A stretch of DNA of 64,000 nt from Zoogloea sp041917255 (GCA_041917255.1 JAYRYA010000002.1:1-64000), one strand, 5' to 3'; counted from the first letter of the stretch, positions 51,124 through 60,314 are shown. Notes: generated by a model from the letters alone, not told the origin. Translations and numbers: made by a program.

Positions 51124-52125
51124 ATGCGACGAGTCACGCTCACCCAATTCCTGATCGAGCAGCAGCGCAAGGGCCTGATGGGCGCCGATCTGCGCCTGCT
51201 GATGGAGGTCGTCGCCCGTGCGGTCAAGGCCATCGCGGTCAATGTTTCCAAGGGCGCCCTGGCTGGCGTCTTGGGCGAGGCTGGCAGCGACAATGTGCAG
51301 GGCGAGGCCCAGAAGAAGCTTGATGTCATCGCCAACGACATCCTGATCCAGGCCAACGAATGGGGCGGCCATCTGGCGGCGATGGCTTCCGAGGAAGTCG
51401 AGGAGATCCGCCCGATCCCCAACGATTACCCGAAAGGCGGCTTCCTGCTGCTGTTCGACCCGCTGGATGGCTCGTCCAACATCGATGTGAACATCTCCGT
51501 CGGAACCATCTTTTCCGTGCTCCGCTGCCCGGAAGGCAGCGCGGCGGCCACCGAGGCTGATTTCATGCAACCCGGCACGGCGCAGGTGGCAGCGGGTTAT
51601 TCGGTGTACGGGCCTTCCACCCAACTGGTGCTCACCGTCGGCGATGGCGTGCATGGTTTCACGCTGGATCGCGAGATGGGCAGCTTCATCTACACCCATC
51701 CCTACATGACGATTCCCGAAGATACCAAGGAATACGCCATCAACGCGTCCAATCAGCGCTTCTGGGAGCCGCCTGTCCAGCGTTACATTGCCGAACTGCA
51801 GGCTGGCAAGGAAGGTCCCCGCGAGCGCGACTTCAACATGCGCTGGGTGGCCTCGATGGTTGCCGACGTTCATCGTATCCTCACCCGAGGCGGAGTATTC
51901 ATGTACCCGCTCGATAGCAAGATGAAGGACAAGGGCGGCAAGCTGCGTCTGATGTACGAAGCAAATCCGATGGCGATGATCGTTGAGGCAGCTGGCGGCG
52001 CTGCCACCACCGGCCGCGAGCGAATCCTCGACATCCAGCCTAATCAGCTCCACCAGCGCGTGCCCGTCGTGCTCGGCTCGAAGAACGAGGTCGAGCGCGT
52101 CACTCGCTACCACCTCGAAGGCTGA
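51124..52125 (+). CDS. fbp: fructose-1,6-bisphosphatase class I
   Basis: 333 residues, starting MRRVTLTQFLIEQQR with GGAGATCCG upstream. Metal-binding and active-site motifs are ASEEVEEI, LLFDPLDGSSNIDVNI and FMYPLDSK; KLRLMYEANPMAMIVEAAGG belongs to the sugar-phosphate site. It carries out the committed gluconeogenic dephosphorylation of fructose-1,6-bisphosphate in the cytoplasm. The divergent neighbour is dadA. Confidence 0.97.
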   Translation: MRRVTLTQFLIEQQRKGLMGADLRLLMEVVARAVKAIAVNVSKGALAGVLGEAGSDNVQGEAQKKLDVIANDILIQANEWGGHLAAMASEEVEEIRPIPNDYPKGGFLLLFDPLDGSSNIDVNISVGTIFSVLRCPEGSAAATEADFMQPGTAQVAAGYSVYGPSTQLVLTVGDGVHGFTLDREMGSFIYTHPYMTIPEDTKEYAINASNQRFWEPPVQRYIAELQAGKEGPRERDFNMRWVASMVADVHRILTRGGVFMYPLDSKMKDKGGKLRLMYEANPMAMIVEAAGGAATTGRERILDIQPNQLHQRVPVVLGSKNEVERVTRYHLEG

Positions 52126-52194
52126 TCGTCCTAAACGGTGTCTGGCTCACCCCGTCTAGTCGGACGGGGGCGGGTGCCTGCTAGGAACCGCCCC

Positions 52195-53934
52195 GTGCCG
52201 TTTCGTGCCTTTGTCTTTCGCGTGCTTTGCCTGCTGATCGCCCTCGTGCCGGTCGGTGCGCGCTCGGCGGATGGCAGCGTGACTCTGGTGGCACCGGATG
52301 AACTGAAGGCGCTGCTCGTCAAACATCTGGATTTCCTCGAGCGCAGCGCCGACGGTATCCGCGACGAAGGTGGGCGGGTGGCGCTGCTGCGCCGGGCTCG
52401 CAAGGAAATCGGTGAGATTCTCGCCACAGAAGGCTTTTTTTCACCCGGGATCGAAGGTGAGATGGGGCCGGACGGCGGATACCGGATCGTCGTCGAGCCT
52501 GGGCAGCGAACCCGGATCGCCCGCGTCGAGATCGGCGTCAAAGGCGATCTGGCCCGCGATGAGGGCGACCGCGCCGCAAGGCTCGCCGTCATCAAGTCGC
52601 GTTGGGATCTTCCGGTAGGTGCGCCATTTCGTCAGGCCGACTGGAGTGCTGCCAAGCAGCGTCTGCTCGACGCCATCAGCACCCGCGACTACGCTGCAGC
52701 GACCATCACCGACAGCGAGGCAGTGATCGATCCGGTCTCCGCCGAAGCCGTGCTGACTGTGCAGGTGGACTCCGGACCGGCCTTCCGTTTTGGTCCGCTG
52801 GAGGTAACCGGGCTGGCGGACTACGACCGCACCCTCATCGAGCGCTATCGCCCGCCCAAGGCCGGCGAGCCCTACAGCCAGGAGCGCCTGCTGCTTTTCC
52901 AGACCGCGCTCCAGAACACCAGCTACTTCGCCTCGGTGGTCGCCGACATTGATCCCCACAGCGAAACGCCCGATGCGGCGCCTGTTCGCGTACAGGTGAT
53001 CGAGGCCAAGCCGCGACGGCTTGGGTTTGGGGTCGGCATGAGCAGCAATACCGGCTATCGGGTCGAGACGAGCTATCGGGACGCCCATTTCCTGGGCGAG
53101 CCGTACAACCTCGTGAGTGGCCTGCGGATTGAGCAGCGCCGGCAGCTCGGTTACATGGATGTCTTCCTGCCGCCGACGCTGGATGGCTATCTGGATAGCG
53201 TCGGCGCGCTGGCGGAGCACACCAACATTGCCGGTCTGCAGACCCGTCGCCAGTCCATCGGCGTCATCCGCACCATTCCGCGGGGAAAGATCGAGAACCG
53301 CTTTTCCCTCAACTACCAGCATGAAGTGCTGATTCCCGAGGGGAGTCTGCGCACCAGCCGCGGAGCGTTGACCGCAAACTGGTCATGGACCCATCGCAAC
53401 GTCGATAGTGTCCTCGATCCGCGTCGGGGTCATGTGCTCAACGTACAGGTGGGCGGCGCATCCCAGGCGCTGATGTCCGACCGCAACTTCGCTCGTTTCT
53501 ACGGGCGCTACCAGCGCTTCATCCCGGCATTCGGACGTGACGTGGTGATCGTACGCGCGGAGGGCGGGATTACCGCCGCGCAGTCCCGCGAAGGGGTTCC
53601 CCAGGATTTCCTTTTCCGCACTGGCGGCGCCCAGACCGTGCGAGGCTACGCCTACCAGAGCCTCGGGGTGCAGGATGGCAACGCAACCGTCGGTGGCCGC
53701 TACCTCGCCGTAACCAGCGCCGAATACGTTCACTGGGGCTGGGGAGACTGGGGGCTTGCCGCCTTCATCGACGCTGGTAACGCCAATGATGAGCGCAAGC
53801 TCTTCAAGATGAATTTCGGTTACGGCCTCGGGCCGCGCTGGAAGAGTCCTGCTGGCCCGATCGCCGTCGACGTGGCCTACGGCCAAAGCGACCATCGGGT
53901 CCGGCTGCAGTTTGCGGTAGCCATTGCGTTCTAG
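52195..53934 (+). CDS. tamA: translocation and assembly module subunit TamA (Omp85 family)
   Basis: 579 residues from GTG 52195, chosen because AGGAA (52183-52187) lies seven bases upstream and a signal peptide follows at once (FRVLCLLIALVPVGARS-AD); GTG 52138 would add 19 Arg/Pro-rich residues. POTRA domains occupy about 25-260 (FRFGPLEVTGLADY marks the last). The 16-strand barrel carries the Omp85 motif FRTGGAQTVRGYAYQ, and the protein ends in Phe. TamA normally works with inner-membrane TamB in assembling outer-membrane proteins or lipid transport; no tamB follows here. Confidence 0.92.
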   Translation: MPFRAFVFRVLCLLIALVPVGARSADGSVTLVAPDELKALLVKHLDFLERSADGIRDEGGRVALLRRARKEIGEILATEGFFSPGIEGEMGPDGGYRIVVEPGQRTRIARVEIGVKGDLARDEGDRAARLAVIKSRWDLPVGAPFRQADWSAAKQRLLDAISTRDYAAATITDSEAVIDPVSAEAVLTVQVDSGPAFRFGPLEVTGLADYDRTLIERYRPPKAGEPYSQERLLLFQTALQNTSYFASVVADIDPHSETPDAAPVRVQVIEAKPRRLGFGVGMSSNTGYRVETSYRDAHFLGEPYNLVSGLRIEQRRQLGYMDVFLPPTLDGYLDSVGALAEHTNIAGLQTRRQSIGVIRTIPRGKIENRFSLNYQHEVLIPEGSLRTSRGALTANWSWTHRNVDSVLDPRRGHVLNVQVGGASQALMSDRNFARFYGRYQRFIPAFGRDVVIVRAEGGITAAQSREGVPQDFLFRTGGAQTVRGYAYQSLGVQDGNATVGGRYLAVTSAEYVHWGWGDWGLAAFIDAGNANDERKLFKMNFGYGLGPRWKSPAGPIAVDVAYGQSDHRVRLQFAVAIAF

Positions 53935-54085
53935 CCTGCGTACGTCAACGAGCGCGGGCCGCGGTGCGTTGTCGGCATGTCACCGCAGTCAGCGGGATAT
54001 GCGATCTCAGGCCGCATTGGCAAACGCCCGGGCTAGGTTTAGACTCCGCTAATATTTCCCTGCACCACCACTTGAGAGGATCACA

Positions 54086-54400
54086 ATGAAAAAACTCGTT
54101 GCTGTTGCCGCCATCGCTGGCCTGATGGGTTCCACCGCAGCCTTCGCCGACGCAGGTGCCGATCTCGCCAAATCCAAGAACTGCCTCGCCTGCCACGCTG
54201 TCGACAAGAAGCTCGTCGGCCCGGCTTACAAGGATGTGGCTGCCAAGTACAAGGGTGACAAGTCTGCCGAAGCCAAGCTGGTCGAGAAGGTCCAGAAGGG
54301 TGGCGTCGGTGCATGGGGTCAAGTTCCGATGCCCCCCAACCCGCAAGTCAGCCCGGCTGAAGCCAAGACCCTCGTGGCCTGGGTGCTCAGCCAGAAGTAA
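54086..54400 (+). CDS. periplasmic class I cytochrome c (c8/c551-like)
   Basis: 104 residues. The signal peptide (KKLVAVAAIAGLMGSTAAFA) is followed by a compact monoheme domain with CLACH and the distal Met in PMPPNPQVS. It is a soluble electron carrier of the c551/c8 kind, suited to shuttle electrons from the bc1 complex to terminal oxidases or nitrite reductase. A strong terminator follows, so it is monocistronic. GAGAGGATC precedes the start. Confidence 0.94.
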   Translation: MKKLVAVAAIAGLMGSTAAFADAGADLAKSKNCLACHAVDKKLVGPAYKDVAAKYKGDKSAEAKLVEKVQKGGVGAWGQVPMPPNPQVSPAEAKTLVAWVLSQK

Positions 54401-54460
54401 GCGCGTTGCGGATCCGCCGGGAGGGCATGCATCAGCATTTCCTTTACGGTTGCCAGCACA

Positions 54461-54493
54461 AACGCCCCGCATTTTGCGGGGCGTTGCTTTTTT
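54461..54493 (+). terminator. rho-independent terminator of the cytochrome c gene
   Basis: A 10-bp stem (AACGCCCCGC at 54461-54470 with GCGGGGCGTT at 54476-54485), a 5-base loop and a six-T run after GC. Confidence 0.93.
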
Positions 54494-54901
54494 GGTACGA
54501 CAATCTTCGGTAGCGAATCGGCGTGGCGAGGAATGAGGCGTTGGCGTCCAGGCGGACTCCACCCTCCGAACGGAATCGATGTTCGCCTCAGCCGGCGGCT
54601 GGCGCGACGCCGGGCAAGGGTTTAAGGGTGGATGACGGACACGGCCGGGGAGAGGAAAGCCGATGTGGCTGTCCAGGCTTCCGATGCCTGGCCCCGTGAT
54701 TCGGAGCCCCGGCGCTGGGTTGGTTTGCCTTGTTGCGAACTTGCAACAGTCCACCCGGCGGGCGCATCCAAAAAACAACGCTGTCCTTGCTCTGGGCTTC
54801 CCTTCGCACAGACAATGCAGTCCAACTTCTCGTTAGAGAGGTGAAATTGGTCGGCCCCGCGAAAGCGGCGCGTGCCAGTCTTCAATCAAGAGGAGAATCA
54901 T
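54494..54901 (+). other. gene-free stretch upstream of the porin
   Basis: About 400 bp with no credible coding sequence. It holds a short inverted repeat, GTTGC (54732-54736) with GCAAC (54743-54747), and ends in AAGAGGAGAATCAT before the porin start, a strong ribosome binding site. It presumably contains the porin promoter and a long 5' leader; I could not fix a promoter by eye. Confidence 0.5.
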
Positions 54902-56110
54902 ATGCAAAAGAAACTGATCGCTCTGGCCGTTGCTGGCCTGGCTTCCACCGGCGCCTTCGCTCAAGCCAACGTCACCGTCTACGGCGTGGCCGACGCTTCC
55001 TTCGACGTTGTTCGTACCTCCAACGCCGTCAGCGAACTGGGCAACACCACCCGCGTTTCCACCAACTCGTCCCTGATCGGTTTCAAGGGTGCTGAGGCTC
55101 TGGGCAACGGCCTGACCGCCGTGTTCCAGTACGAAAGCGCTGTTGGTTTCGACAACACCGGCGCTCTGGGCGCTACCCGTGACAGCTTCGTCGGCTTGGC
55201 CGGCGGCTTCGGTACCGTGGTTCTGGGTAACCTGACCGGCCCGACCCGCGCTCTGGGTGCTGCTGTTGATGTCAACGCCGGCGCGACCGGCATCGGGGCC
55301 AACTCTGGGCTGCTCGGCAAGCTGGGCAACAATCTGGTTAACACCACCGACACGGCTACCGGTAGCTACGCTACTGGCGGCACCTGCGCCCGTTCCTCCA
55401 CCTGCACGTCGATCTTCGACTCCCGTTGGAAGAACGCCATTGCCTACGTCTCCCCGTCCTTCGCTGGCCTGAACGTGACTGCCGCTTACGTCGCCAACGA
55501 AAACAAGACCTTCAGCAATAACGGGTTCAGCACTCCGGCGAGCACCGGTGTTGCTGCCGTGAGCCGTGATCCGCTGAATACCAAGGGTTACGACATCGGT
55601 CTGAAGTACGCCAATGGCCCGGTTATGGCTGCTGTCACGTACAATGCCGTCTCACTGGGTAACGAAGCCAACTCCGATATCAGCGATTTCCGCGTCGGCG
55701 GTGTCTATGACTTCGGCATGGCTTCCATCCGCGCCGTGTTCGACCGCGCTCGCGCCGACCACGTTGGTGGCGGTACCGCTACCCAGAATGTCTTCGGTCT
55801 GGGCGGCACCTTCAACGTGACCCCGGCTGGCAAGCTGCTGGCTCAGGCTTACTTCGCTCGCGATGTCAAGGGTTCCAGTACTCTTGCAAAATCGGACTCC
55901 GGCGCCAAGCTGTTCGAAGTTGGCTACGAGCACAGCCTGTCCAAGCGCACCATGCTGAAGGCTGTCTACGCTCACCTGAACAACGAGAACAACGCATCCT
56001 ACGACTTCGGCATCAACGCCGTTGGCGTGAACAACGCTGCCTACAACGGCGGTGCCACTGGCGGCGCTACTCTCCAGGGTGTTCAGCTGGGCCTGCGTCA
56101 CTCCTTCTAA
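54902..56110 (+). CDS. major outer membrane porin, Gram-negative general porin type
   Basis: 402 residues from ATG 54902. The signal peptide (QKKLIALAVAGLASTGAFA-QA) is followed by NVTVYGVADASFD, the standard first strand of betaproteobacterial 16-strand trimeric porins, then the FKGAEALGNGLTAVFQYES and DSFVGLAGGFGTVVLGN segments, and a C-terminal LGLRHSF ending in Phe. Codon use is biased to a few codons (gct, ggc, aac), suggesting high expression. Two terminators follow. It admits small hydrophilic solutes. Confidence 0.94.
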   Translation: MQKKLIALAVAGLASTGAFAQANVTVYGVADASFDVVRTSNAVSELGNTTRVSTNSSLIGFKGAEALGNGLTAVFQYESAVGFDNTGALGATRDSFVGLAGGFGTVVLGNLTGPTRALGAAVDVNAGATGIGANSGLLGKLGNNLVNTTDTATGSYATGGTCARSSTCTSIFDSRWKNAIAYVSPSFAGLNVTAAYVANENKTFSNNGFSTPASTGVAAVSRDPLNTKGYDIGLKYANGPVMAAVTYNAVSLGNEANSDISDFRVGGVYDFGMASIRAVFDRARADHVGGGTATQNVFGLGGTFNVTPAGKLLAQAYFARDVKGSSTLAKSDSGAKLFEVGYEHSLSKRTMLKAVYAHLNNENNASYDFGINAVGVNNAAYNGGATGGATLQGVQLGLRHSF

Positions 56111-56136
56111 TTCAGACTTCGTCTGAGTCAGAAATT

Positions 56137-56163
56137 AACGGGCACCTTCGGGTGCCCGTTTGT
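56137..56163 (+). terminator. terminator of the porin gene
   Basis: A 10-bp stem, AACGGGCACC (56137-56146) and GGTGCCCGTT (56151-56160), with a TTCG tetraloop and a short T-rich tail. Confidence 0.9.
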
Positions 56164-56230
56164 TCGTTCACGAAGGCTGCTGGCTCTGACGTGATGCCGA
56201 CAGTTGCGCCTGTCGTGACGAGTGCGTCAC

Positions 56231-56272
56231 CCCAAATGAAAAGGCCACCCGGAGGTGGCCTTTTCATTTGGG
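56231..56272. terminator. bidirectional terminator between porin and proB
   Basis: A perfect 19-bp stem (56231-56249 with 56254-56272) and a CGGA loop. The arms carry AAAA and TTTT tracts flanking a GGCCACC core, so it can work on both strands between the convergent porin and proB genes. Confidence 0.9.
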
Positions 56273-56285
56273 GCTTGAGTCGATC

Positions 56286-57404
56286 TCAGCCTATCAGGAT
56301 CAGATTGTCCCGGTGGATGAGTTCGGGCTCTTCGATGAATCCCAGCAATGACTCGATCTCGCCCGAGCCGTGGCGGACGATTCGGCGGGTGTCGTTGGCT
56401 GCGTAGTTCACCAGGCCACGGGCGATCTCCCTGCCGTCGCGGGCGCGGCATGCGACGACCGCGCCTCGGGTGAAGTCGCCATCCGCGGCGATCACGCCGA
56501 TGGGCAGAAGGCTCTTGCCGGACTTCAGGGCCTCGATTGCGCCATCGTCGAGGGTGAGGCTGCCGGCCAGTTGCAGGTGGTCGGCCAGCCACTGCTTGCG
56601 GGCAGCGAGCGGGGTGCTGGTGGCGTAGAGCAGGGTACCGAGCTGCTCGCCCCGCGCGACACGCAGCAGGGCGTCCGGCTCGCGGCCGCTGGCAATGCAG
56701 GTGTGAGCGCCGCTGCGGGCTGCGCGTTGGGCGGCACGCACCTTCGTGATCATGCCGCCCTTGCTGATGCCGGAGCCGGCGCCGCCAGCCATGGCTTCCA
56801 GGGCGGTGTTCTCAGCGCGTTCCTCGCTGATCAGTGTGGCGGACGGATCCTTGCGGGGATCGGCGGTGTACAGCCCCTGCTGGTCGGTGAGGATGACCAG
56901 CGCGTCAGCGTCGATCAGGTTGGCGACGAGGGCGCCGAGGGTGTCGTTGTCGCCGAACTTGATCTCGTCGGTGACGACGGTGTCGTTCTCGTTGATGATC
57001 GGGATGACGCCGAGTTCGAGTAGGGTGACGAGGGTTGAGCGGGCGTTGAGGTAGCGGGTGCGGTCGGCGAGATCTGCGTGCGTCAGCAGGATCTGTGCGG
57101 TGTGCAGGCCGTTGGCGGCAAAGACGCTCTCGTAGGCCTGGGCGAGGCCCATCTGGCCGACGGCGGCTGCCGCCTGGAGCTGGTGCATCTCTTGCGGGCG
57201 GCTTGTCCAGCCGAGGCGCTGCATGCCGGCGGCGATGGCGCCGGAGGAGACCAGCACCACTTCGCGTCCTTCGGCGCGCAATCCGGCAATCTGCCGGGCC
57301 CAGTCCGCGAGCGCGTCGACGGCGAGGCCTTCGCCGTTGTTGGTGACGAGGGCGCTGCCGACCTTGGCGACCAGCCGGCGGGCGTTACGGATTGCGGTTC
57401 TCAT
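56286..57404 (-). CDS. proB: glutamate 5-kinase
   Basis: 372 residues from the Met of MRTAIRNARRLVAKVGSALV; the open frame further upstream runs inside obg and is not used. The kinase domain has VVLVSSGAIAAGM, IIPIINENDTV and GISKGGMITKVRAA; the C-terminal ~90 residues form a PUA domain. It catalyses the first step of proline synthesis and is usually feedback-inhibited by proline. Its start overlaps the end of obg by 20 bases, suggesting coupled translation. Confidence 0.96.
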   Translation of the reverse strand: MRTAIRNARRLVAKVGSALVTNNGEGLAVDALADWARQIAGLRAEGREVVLVSSGAIAAGMQRLGWTSRPQEMHQLQAAAAVGQMGLAQAYESVFAANGLHTAQILLTHADLADRTRYLNARSTLVTLLELGVIPIINENDTVVTDEIKFGDNDTLGALVANLIDADALVILTDQQGLYTADPRKDPSATLISEERAENTALEAMAGGAGSGISKGGMITKVRAAQRAARSGAHTCIASGREPDALLRVARGEQLGTLLYATSTPLAARKQWLADHLQLAGSLTLDDGAIEALKSGKSLLPIGVIAADGDFTRGAVVACRARDGREIARGLVNYAANDTRRIVRHGSGEIESLLGFIEEPELIHRDNLILIG

Positions 57405-58542
57405 CGTCGTCTTCGTCTTCTTCGTGATCTGCTTCGTCGGCGTCGTCTGCGGCGAGGTCATCGTCGGCGAAATTGGGATTGGTTGCGGCCTCGAGTGCCG
57501 CCGCGTCGGCGGCAGCCTGGGCCGCGGCCTTTTCTTCGTCCAGCAGATCCTGGATCGCGAAGACGACCTCCTGGCAGCCCTGGCGGCTGATGGCGGAGAC
57601 TTCAAAGTGGCGCTCGACGGCGCCGTAGGCGTCGAGGAAGGCGGCGATGCGCGCCTTTCGTTCGTCCTCGTCGGGGATCAGGTCAAGCTTGTTGAGCACC
57701 AGCCAGCGGCGCTTCTGGTATAGCGATTCGTCGTACTTGCGGAGTTCTTCGACGATTGCTTGGGCGTCATGGACGGGATCGGCCTCCGGGTCGAAGGGGG
57801 CGAGATCGACGATGTGCAGCAGGATGTGGGTGCGCTGGAGGTGACGGAGGAACTGGTGGCCGAGGCCGGCGCCATCCGCGGCACCTTCGATCAGGCCGGG
57901 GATGTCGGCGATGACGAAGCTGCGGTTCTCAGAGGTGCGCACCACGCCCAGATTGGGGGCGAGGGTGGTAAAGGGGTAGTCGGCGACCTTCGGTTTGGCG
58001 GACGAGACCGCGCGGATGAAGGTGGACTTGCCGGCGTTGGGCATACCCAGCAGGCCGACGTCGGCCAGCACCTTGAGCTCGAGGTTGAGGCTCTTGCGCT
58101 CACCCTCCTGGCCCATGGTCTTCTTGCGCGGGGCGCGGTTGGTGCTGGTCTTGAAGTGCAGGTTGCCCAGGCCGCCACGGCCGCCCCTGGCGATCAGGAC
58201 GCGTTTGCCGTCGTGATCCAGGTCGGCGATGATCTCGCCGGTTTCCTGGAGCGAAACGATGGTGCCGACGGGCATCCGCAGTTCGATGTCGTTGCCGCCC
58301 TTGCCATAGCAGTCGGCACCGCGGCCGTTCTCGCCGCGCTCGGCGAGGAAGGTGCGCTTGTAACGGTAGTCGATCAGCGTGTTCAGGTTGCGGTCGCCGA
58401 CGGCATAGACGTCGCCGCCCTTGCCGCCGTCGCCGCCATCCGGGCCACCCATGGGGATGTATTTTTCGCGGCGGAAAGTGGCTGCGCCGTTCCCGCCGTC
58501 CCCGGCGATGACTTCAATTCGGGCTTCGTCGAAAAATTTCAT
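57385..58542 (-). CDS. obg: GTPase Obg/CgtA
   Basis: 385 residues. The Gly-rich Obg fold (GDGGNGAATFRREKYIPMGG, GGDGGKGGDVY) precedes a G domain with the P-loop GMPNAGKST, DIPGLIEGA and NKLDLIPD. The C-terminal tail is strongly acidic (about 350-385, DDADEADHEEDEDDDEN). This essential GTPase acts in 50S ribosome maturation and stress control. It follows rplU and rpmA as usual, but a hairpin with a T-run lies between it and rpmA. Confidence 0.97.
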   Translation of the reverse strand: MKFFDEARIEVIAGDGGNGAATFRREKYIPMGGPDGGDGGKGGDVYAVGDRNLNTLIDYRYKRTFLAERGENGRGADCYGKGGNDIELRMPVGTIVSLQETGEIIADLDHDGKRVLIARGGRGGLGNLHFKTSTNRAPRKKTMGQEGERKSLNLELKVLADVGLLGMPNAGKSTFIRAVSSAKPKVADYPFTTLAPNLGVVRTSENRSFVIADIPGLIEGAADGAGLGHQFLRHLQRTHILLHIVDLAPFDPEADPVHDAQAIVEELRKYDESLYQKRRWLVLNKLDLIPDEDERKARIAAFLDAYGAVERHFEVSAISRQGCQEVVFAIQDLLDEEKAAAQAAADAAALEAATNPNFADDDLAADDADEADHEEDEDDDENRNP

Positions 58543-58580
58543 GGGTGCTTCCGGTGTTGGGGTGTTCGGACCCCTGAAAG

Positions 58581-58610
58581 AAAAAAAGCCCTATCGTTGG
58601 ATAGGGCTTT
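58581..58610 (-). terminator. terminator-like hairpin between rpmA and obg
   Basis: An 11-bp stem (58585-58595 with 58600-58610; AAAGCCCTATC and its complement) is followed on the minus strand by a run of seven T or more (plus-strand A-run at 58581-58587). In the minus-strand transcript it falls after rpmA and before obg. Confidence 0.88.
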
Positions 58611-58629
58611 GGCAACCTGTTGTCGGCGC

Positions 58630-58893
58630 TTATTCAGCGGCGGCGACGATGCTCACGGTGCGACGCTTGTTGGCGCCCTTGACGGTGAACTGGACGGTGC
58701 CTTCGGTCAGCGCGAACAGGGTGTGATCCTTGCCGATGCCAACGTTTTCGCCCGGGTGGTATTCGGTGCCGCGCTGGCGAACGATGATGTTGCCTGCGAG
58801 GACGAACTGACCGCCGTAGCGCTTGACGCCAAGGCGTTTGCTTTCTGAGTCGCGACCGTTACGGGAACTGCCGCCAGCCTTTTTGTGTGCCAT
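58630..58893 (-). CDS. rpmA: 50S ribosomal protein L27
   Basis: 87 residues, standard length, beginning MAHKKAGGSSRNGRDSESKR with the invariant GVKRYGGQFV and RQRGTEYHPG. The N-terminal arm reaches the peptidyl transferase centre. AAGGAG lies upstream. Second gene of rplU-rpmA, 12 bases after rplU. Confidence 0.99.
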   Translation of the reverse strand: MAHKKAGGSSRNGRDSESKRLGVKRYGGQFVLAGNIIVRQRGTEYHPGENVGIGKDHTLFALTEGTVQFTVKGANKRRTVSIVAAAE

Positions 58894-58905
58894 GTGGGTT
58901 GCTCC

Positions 58906-59217
58906 TTAGGCAGAAATGGCTTCGATGCGAAGCTCGGTGTAGTTCTGACGGTGACCCTGATGCTTCTGGTAGTGCTTGCGACGACGCATCTTGAAGATCT
59001 TGACCTTGTCGTGACGGCCGTGGGAAACCACGGTGGCCGTGACGGTGGCGCCGGCAACCACGGGGGTGCCGATCTTGACCGACTCGCCTTCGCCGACCAT
59101 GAAGACCTGGTCGATGGTGATCTGCGAGTCCACGTCAGCCGGTATCTGTTCTACTTTGAGTTTTTCGCCGACGGTGACACGGTACTGCTTACCGCCGGTT
59201 TTTATGACCGCGTACAT
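58906..59217 (-). CDS. rplU: 50S ribosomal protein L21
   Basis: 103 residues from the Met of MYAVIKTGGKQYRVTVGEKL; the frame extends 13 codons further but the family start is here. The C-terminal KMRRRKHYQKHQGHRQ is the RNA-binding signature. A sigma70-type promoter lies about 40-65 bp upstream. First gene of the rplU-rpmA(-obg-proB) unit. Confidence 0.99.
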   Translation of the reverse strand: MYAVIKTGGKQYRVTVGEKLKVEQIPADVDSQITIDQVFMVGEGESVKIGTPVVAGATVTATVVSHGRHDKVKIFKMRRRKHYQKHQGHRQNYTELRIEAISA

Positions 59218-59254
59218 GGATGTACTCCGAGTAATGGTTTTCAGGAAACGCAGC

Positions 59255-59283
59255 ATATTATCGGTTTAGTAGGGCCGAGTCAA
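59255..59283 (-). promoter_or_regulatory. rplU: sigma70-type promoter of rplU
   Basis: On the minus strand TTGACT (complement of 59278-59283) and TAATAT (complement of 59255-59260) are separated by exactly 17 bases, near consensus. Transcription would begin about 30 bases before the rplU start codon. Confidence 0.85.
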
Positions 59284-59301
59284 ACGATTTTGCGTTTCGC
59301 G

Positions 59302-60162
59302 TCAGTGGCCTATGCGTTCCTGCACGATCTGCCAGGCGTTGCCGCTACGGGCCAGTTCGAGGGTCTTGGGCTCGCTGAGCTTGAGACCGCCCGCGCTGTA
59401 ATGCTGGATGAAACGGGCGCTGGCCTTATCGCCGTCGACACGAATGTCGATGGCGTCGAGCCGGATGAGGATGTGGCCGGGGCGCGTCAAGCGCTGGCGA
59501 CGCTGCTCGGCCCAGGCTTCCCGGCCGACGTCACCGGTTGGCTGGAAATTGCTGGCGTAATGGGCAAGGTAAGCGGCGACGTCCTTGCTGGCCCAAGCCT
59601 TGGCCCAGGCATTGAGCGTGATCTGGACGGCGTCGCTTGCAGTGGAAGATGCGGCGGGTGCGGTGGGGCCGGACGGTGCAGGCGGTGTGGTCGGCACGGC
59701 GGTGGCAGGCGCAGCAGGGGCCAGCGTTGCGGGTGCCGCTGGAGCGGGAGCGGTGGGGGTGGTGCTGGGTATCGGCGGCGTGGGCGGGGCGTCGGCACTC
59801 GGGGGAGGGGTATCGAGGGCGCTGGCGTGCTTGGCCAGGTGGGCGACTTCGGTTGGCAGGATGTTTTCGGCGCCGGAGACGAAGGATGCGCTGGGGGCGG
59901 TTACCTGGGCGCCACGGATCTCCGGGGTGTCGGTGGCCTTGATCGGTGGCGTGGGGGCTGTCGAGGTGGGTGTCTGGGGCGCGGGCTGTGGTGCTGCAGA
60001 GAACGGCAGGCGGCCTTCCAGTCCGAGCTTGATGGCGAATATCATCGACACGAGGGCGAACATGCCGGCGATGCCGGCGACGAGCCAAAGGACGGTCTGG
60101 ATTGCGGAAAGAGAACGCGGGCGGCCATAAATGGGCTGTGGCTTCGTGTTGCTGGTGGTCAT
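59302..60162 (-). CDS. membrane-anchored Pro/Ala-rich protein with Cds6/NTF2-like C-terminal domain
   Basis: 286 residues. A short cytoplasmic N-terminus, one transmembrane segment (about 20-47, IQTVLWLVAGIAGMFALVSM), a long Pro/Ala/Thr-rich stretch (about 55-175), and a C-terminal domain (about 178-286) with LNAWAKAWASKDVAAYLAHY, RFIQHYSAGG and AWQIVQE, the pattern of NTF2-fold Cds6-like domains. Such domains follow L,D-transpeptidase or TPR proteins in the cell envelope and often link to peptidoglycan. The likely topology puts the C-domain in the periplasm on a flexible tether. Exact function unknown. Confidence 0.75.
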   Translation of the reverse strand: MTTSNTKPQPIYGRPRSLSAIQTVLWLVAGIAGMFALVSMIFAIKLGLEGRLPFSAAPQPAPQTPTSTAPTPPIKATDTPEIRGAQVTAPSASFVSGAENILPTEVAHLAKHASALDTPPPSADAPPTPPIPSTTPTAPAPAAPATLAPAAPATAVPTTPPAPSGPTAPAASSTASDAVQITLNAWAKAWASKDVAAYLAHYASNFQPTGDVGREAWAEQRRQRLTRPGHILIRLDAIDIRVDGDKASARFIQHYSAGGLKLSEPKTLELARSGNAWQIVQERIGH

Positions 60163-60314
60163 GTGTTGCAGGAGAAAAGTGGGTTCCCGGAGATTTTAGG
60201 CGGGAGGCAGGTTTGCGTTTGCAACATTCCTCCCTATCTGGGCCCCGCTGACGCAAGTTCACAGACCCTTCCGTGAAATGCTGACGCGTCCGAAATGCTC
60301 GGGGACGTCGGGGA

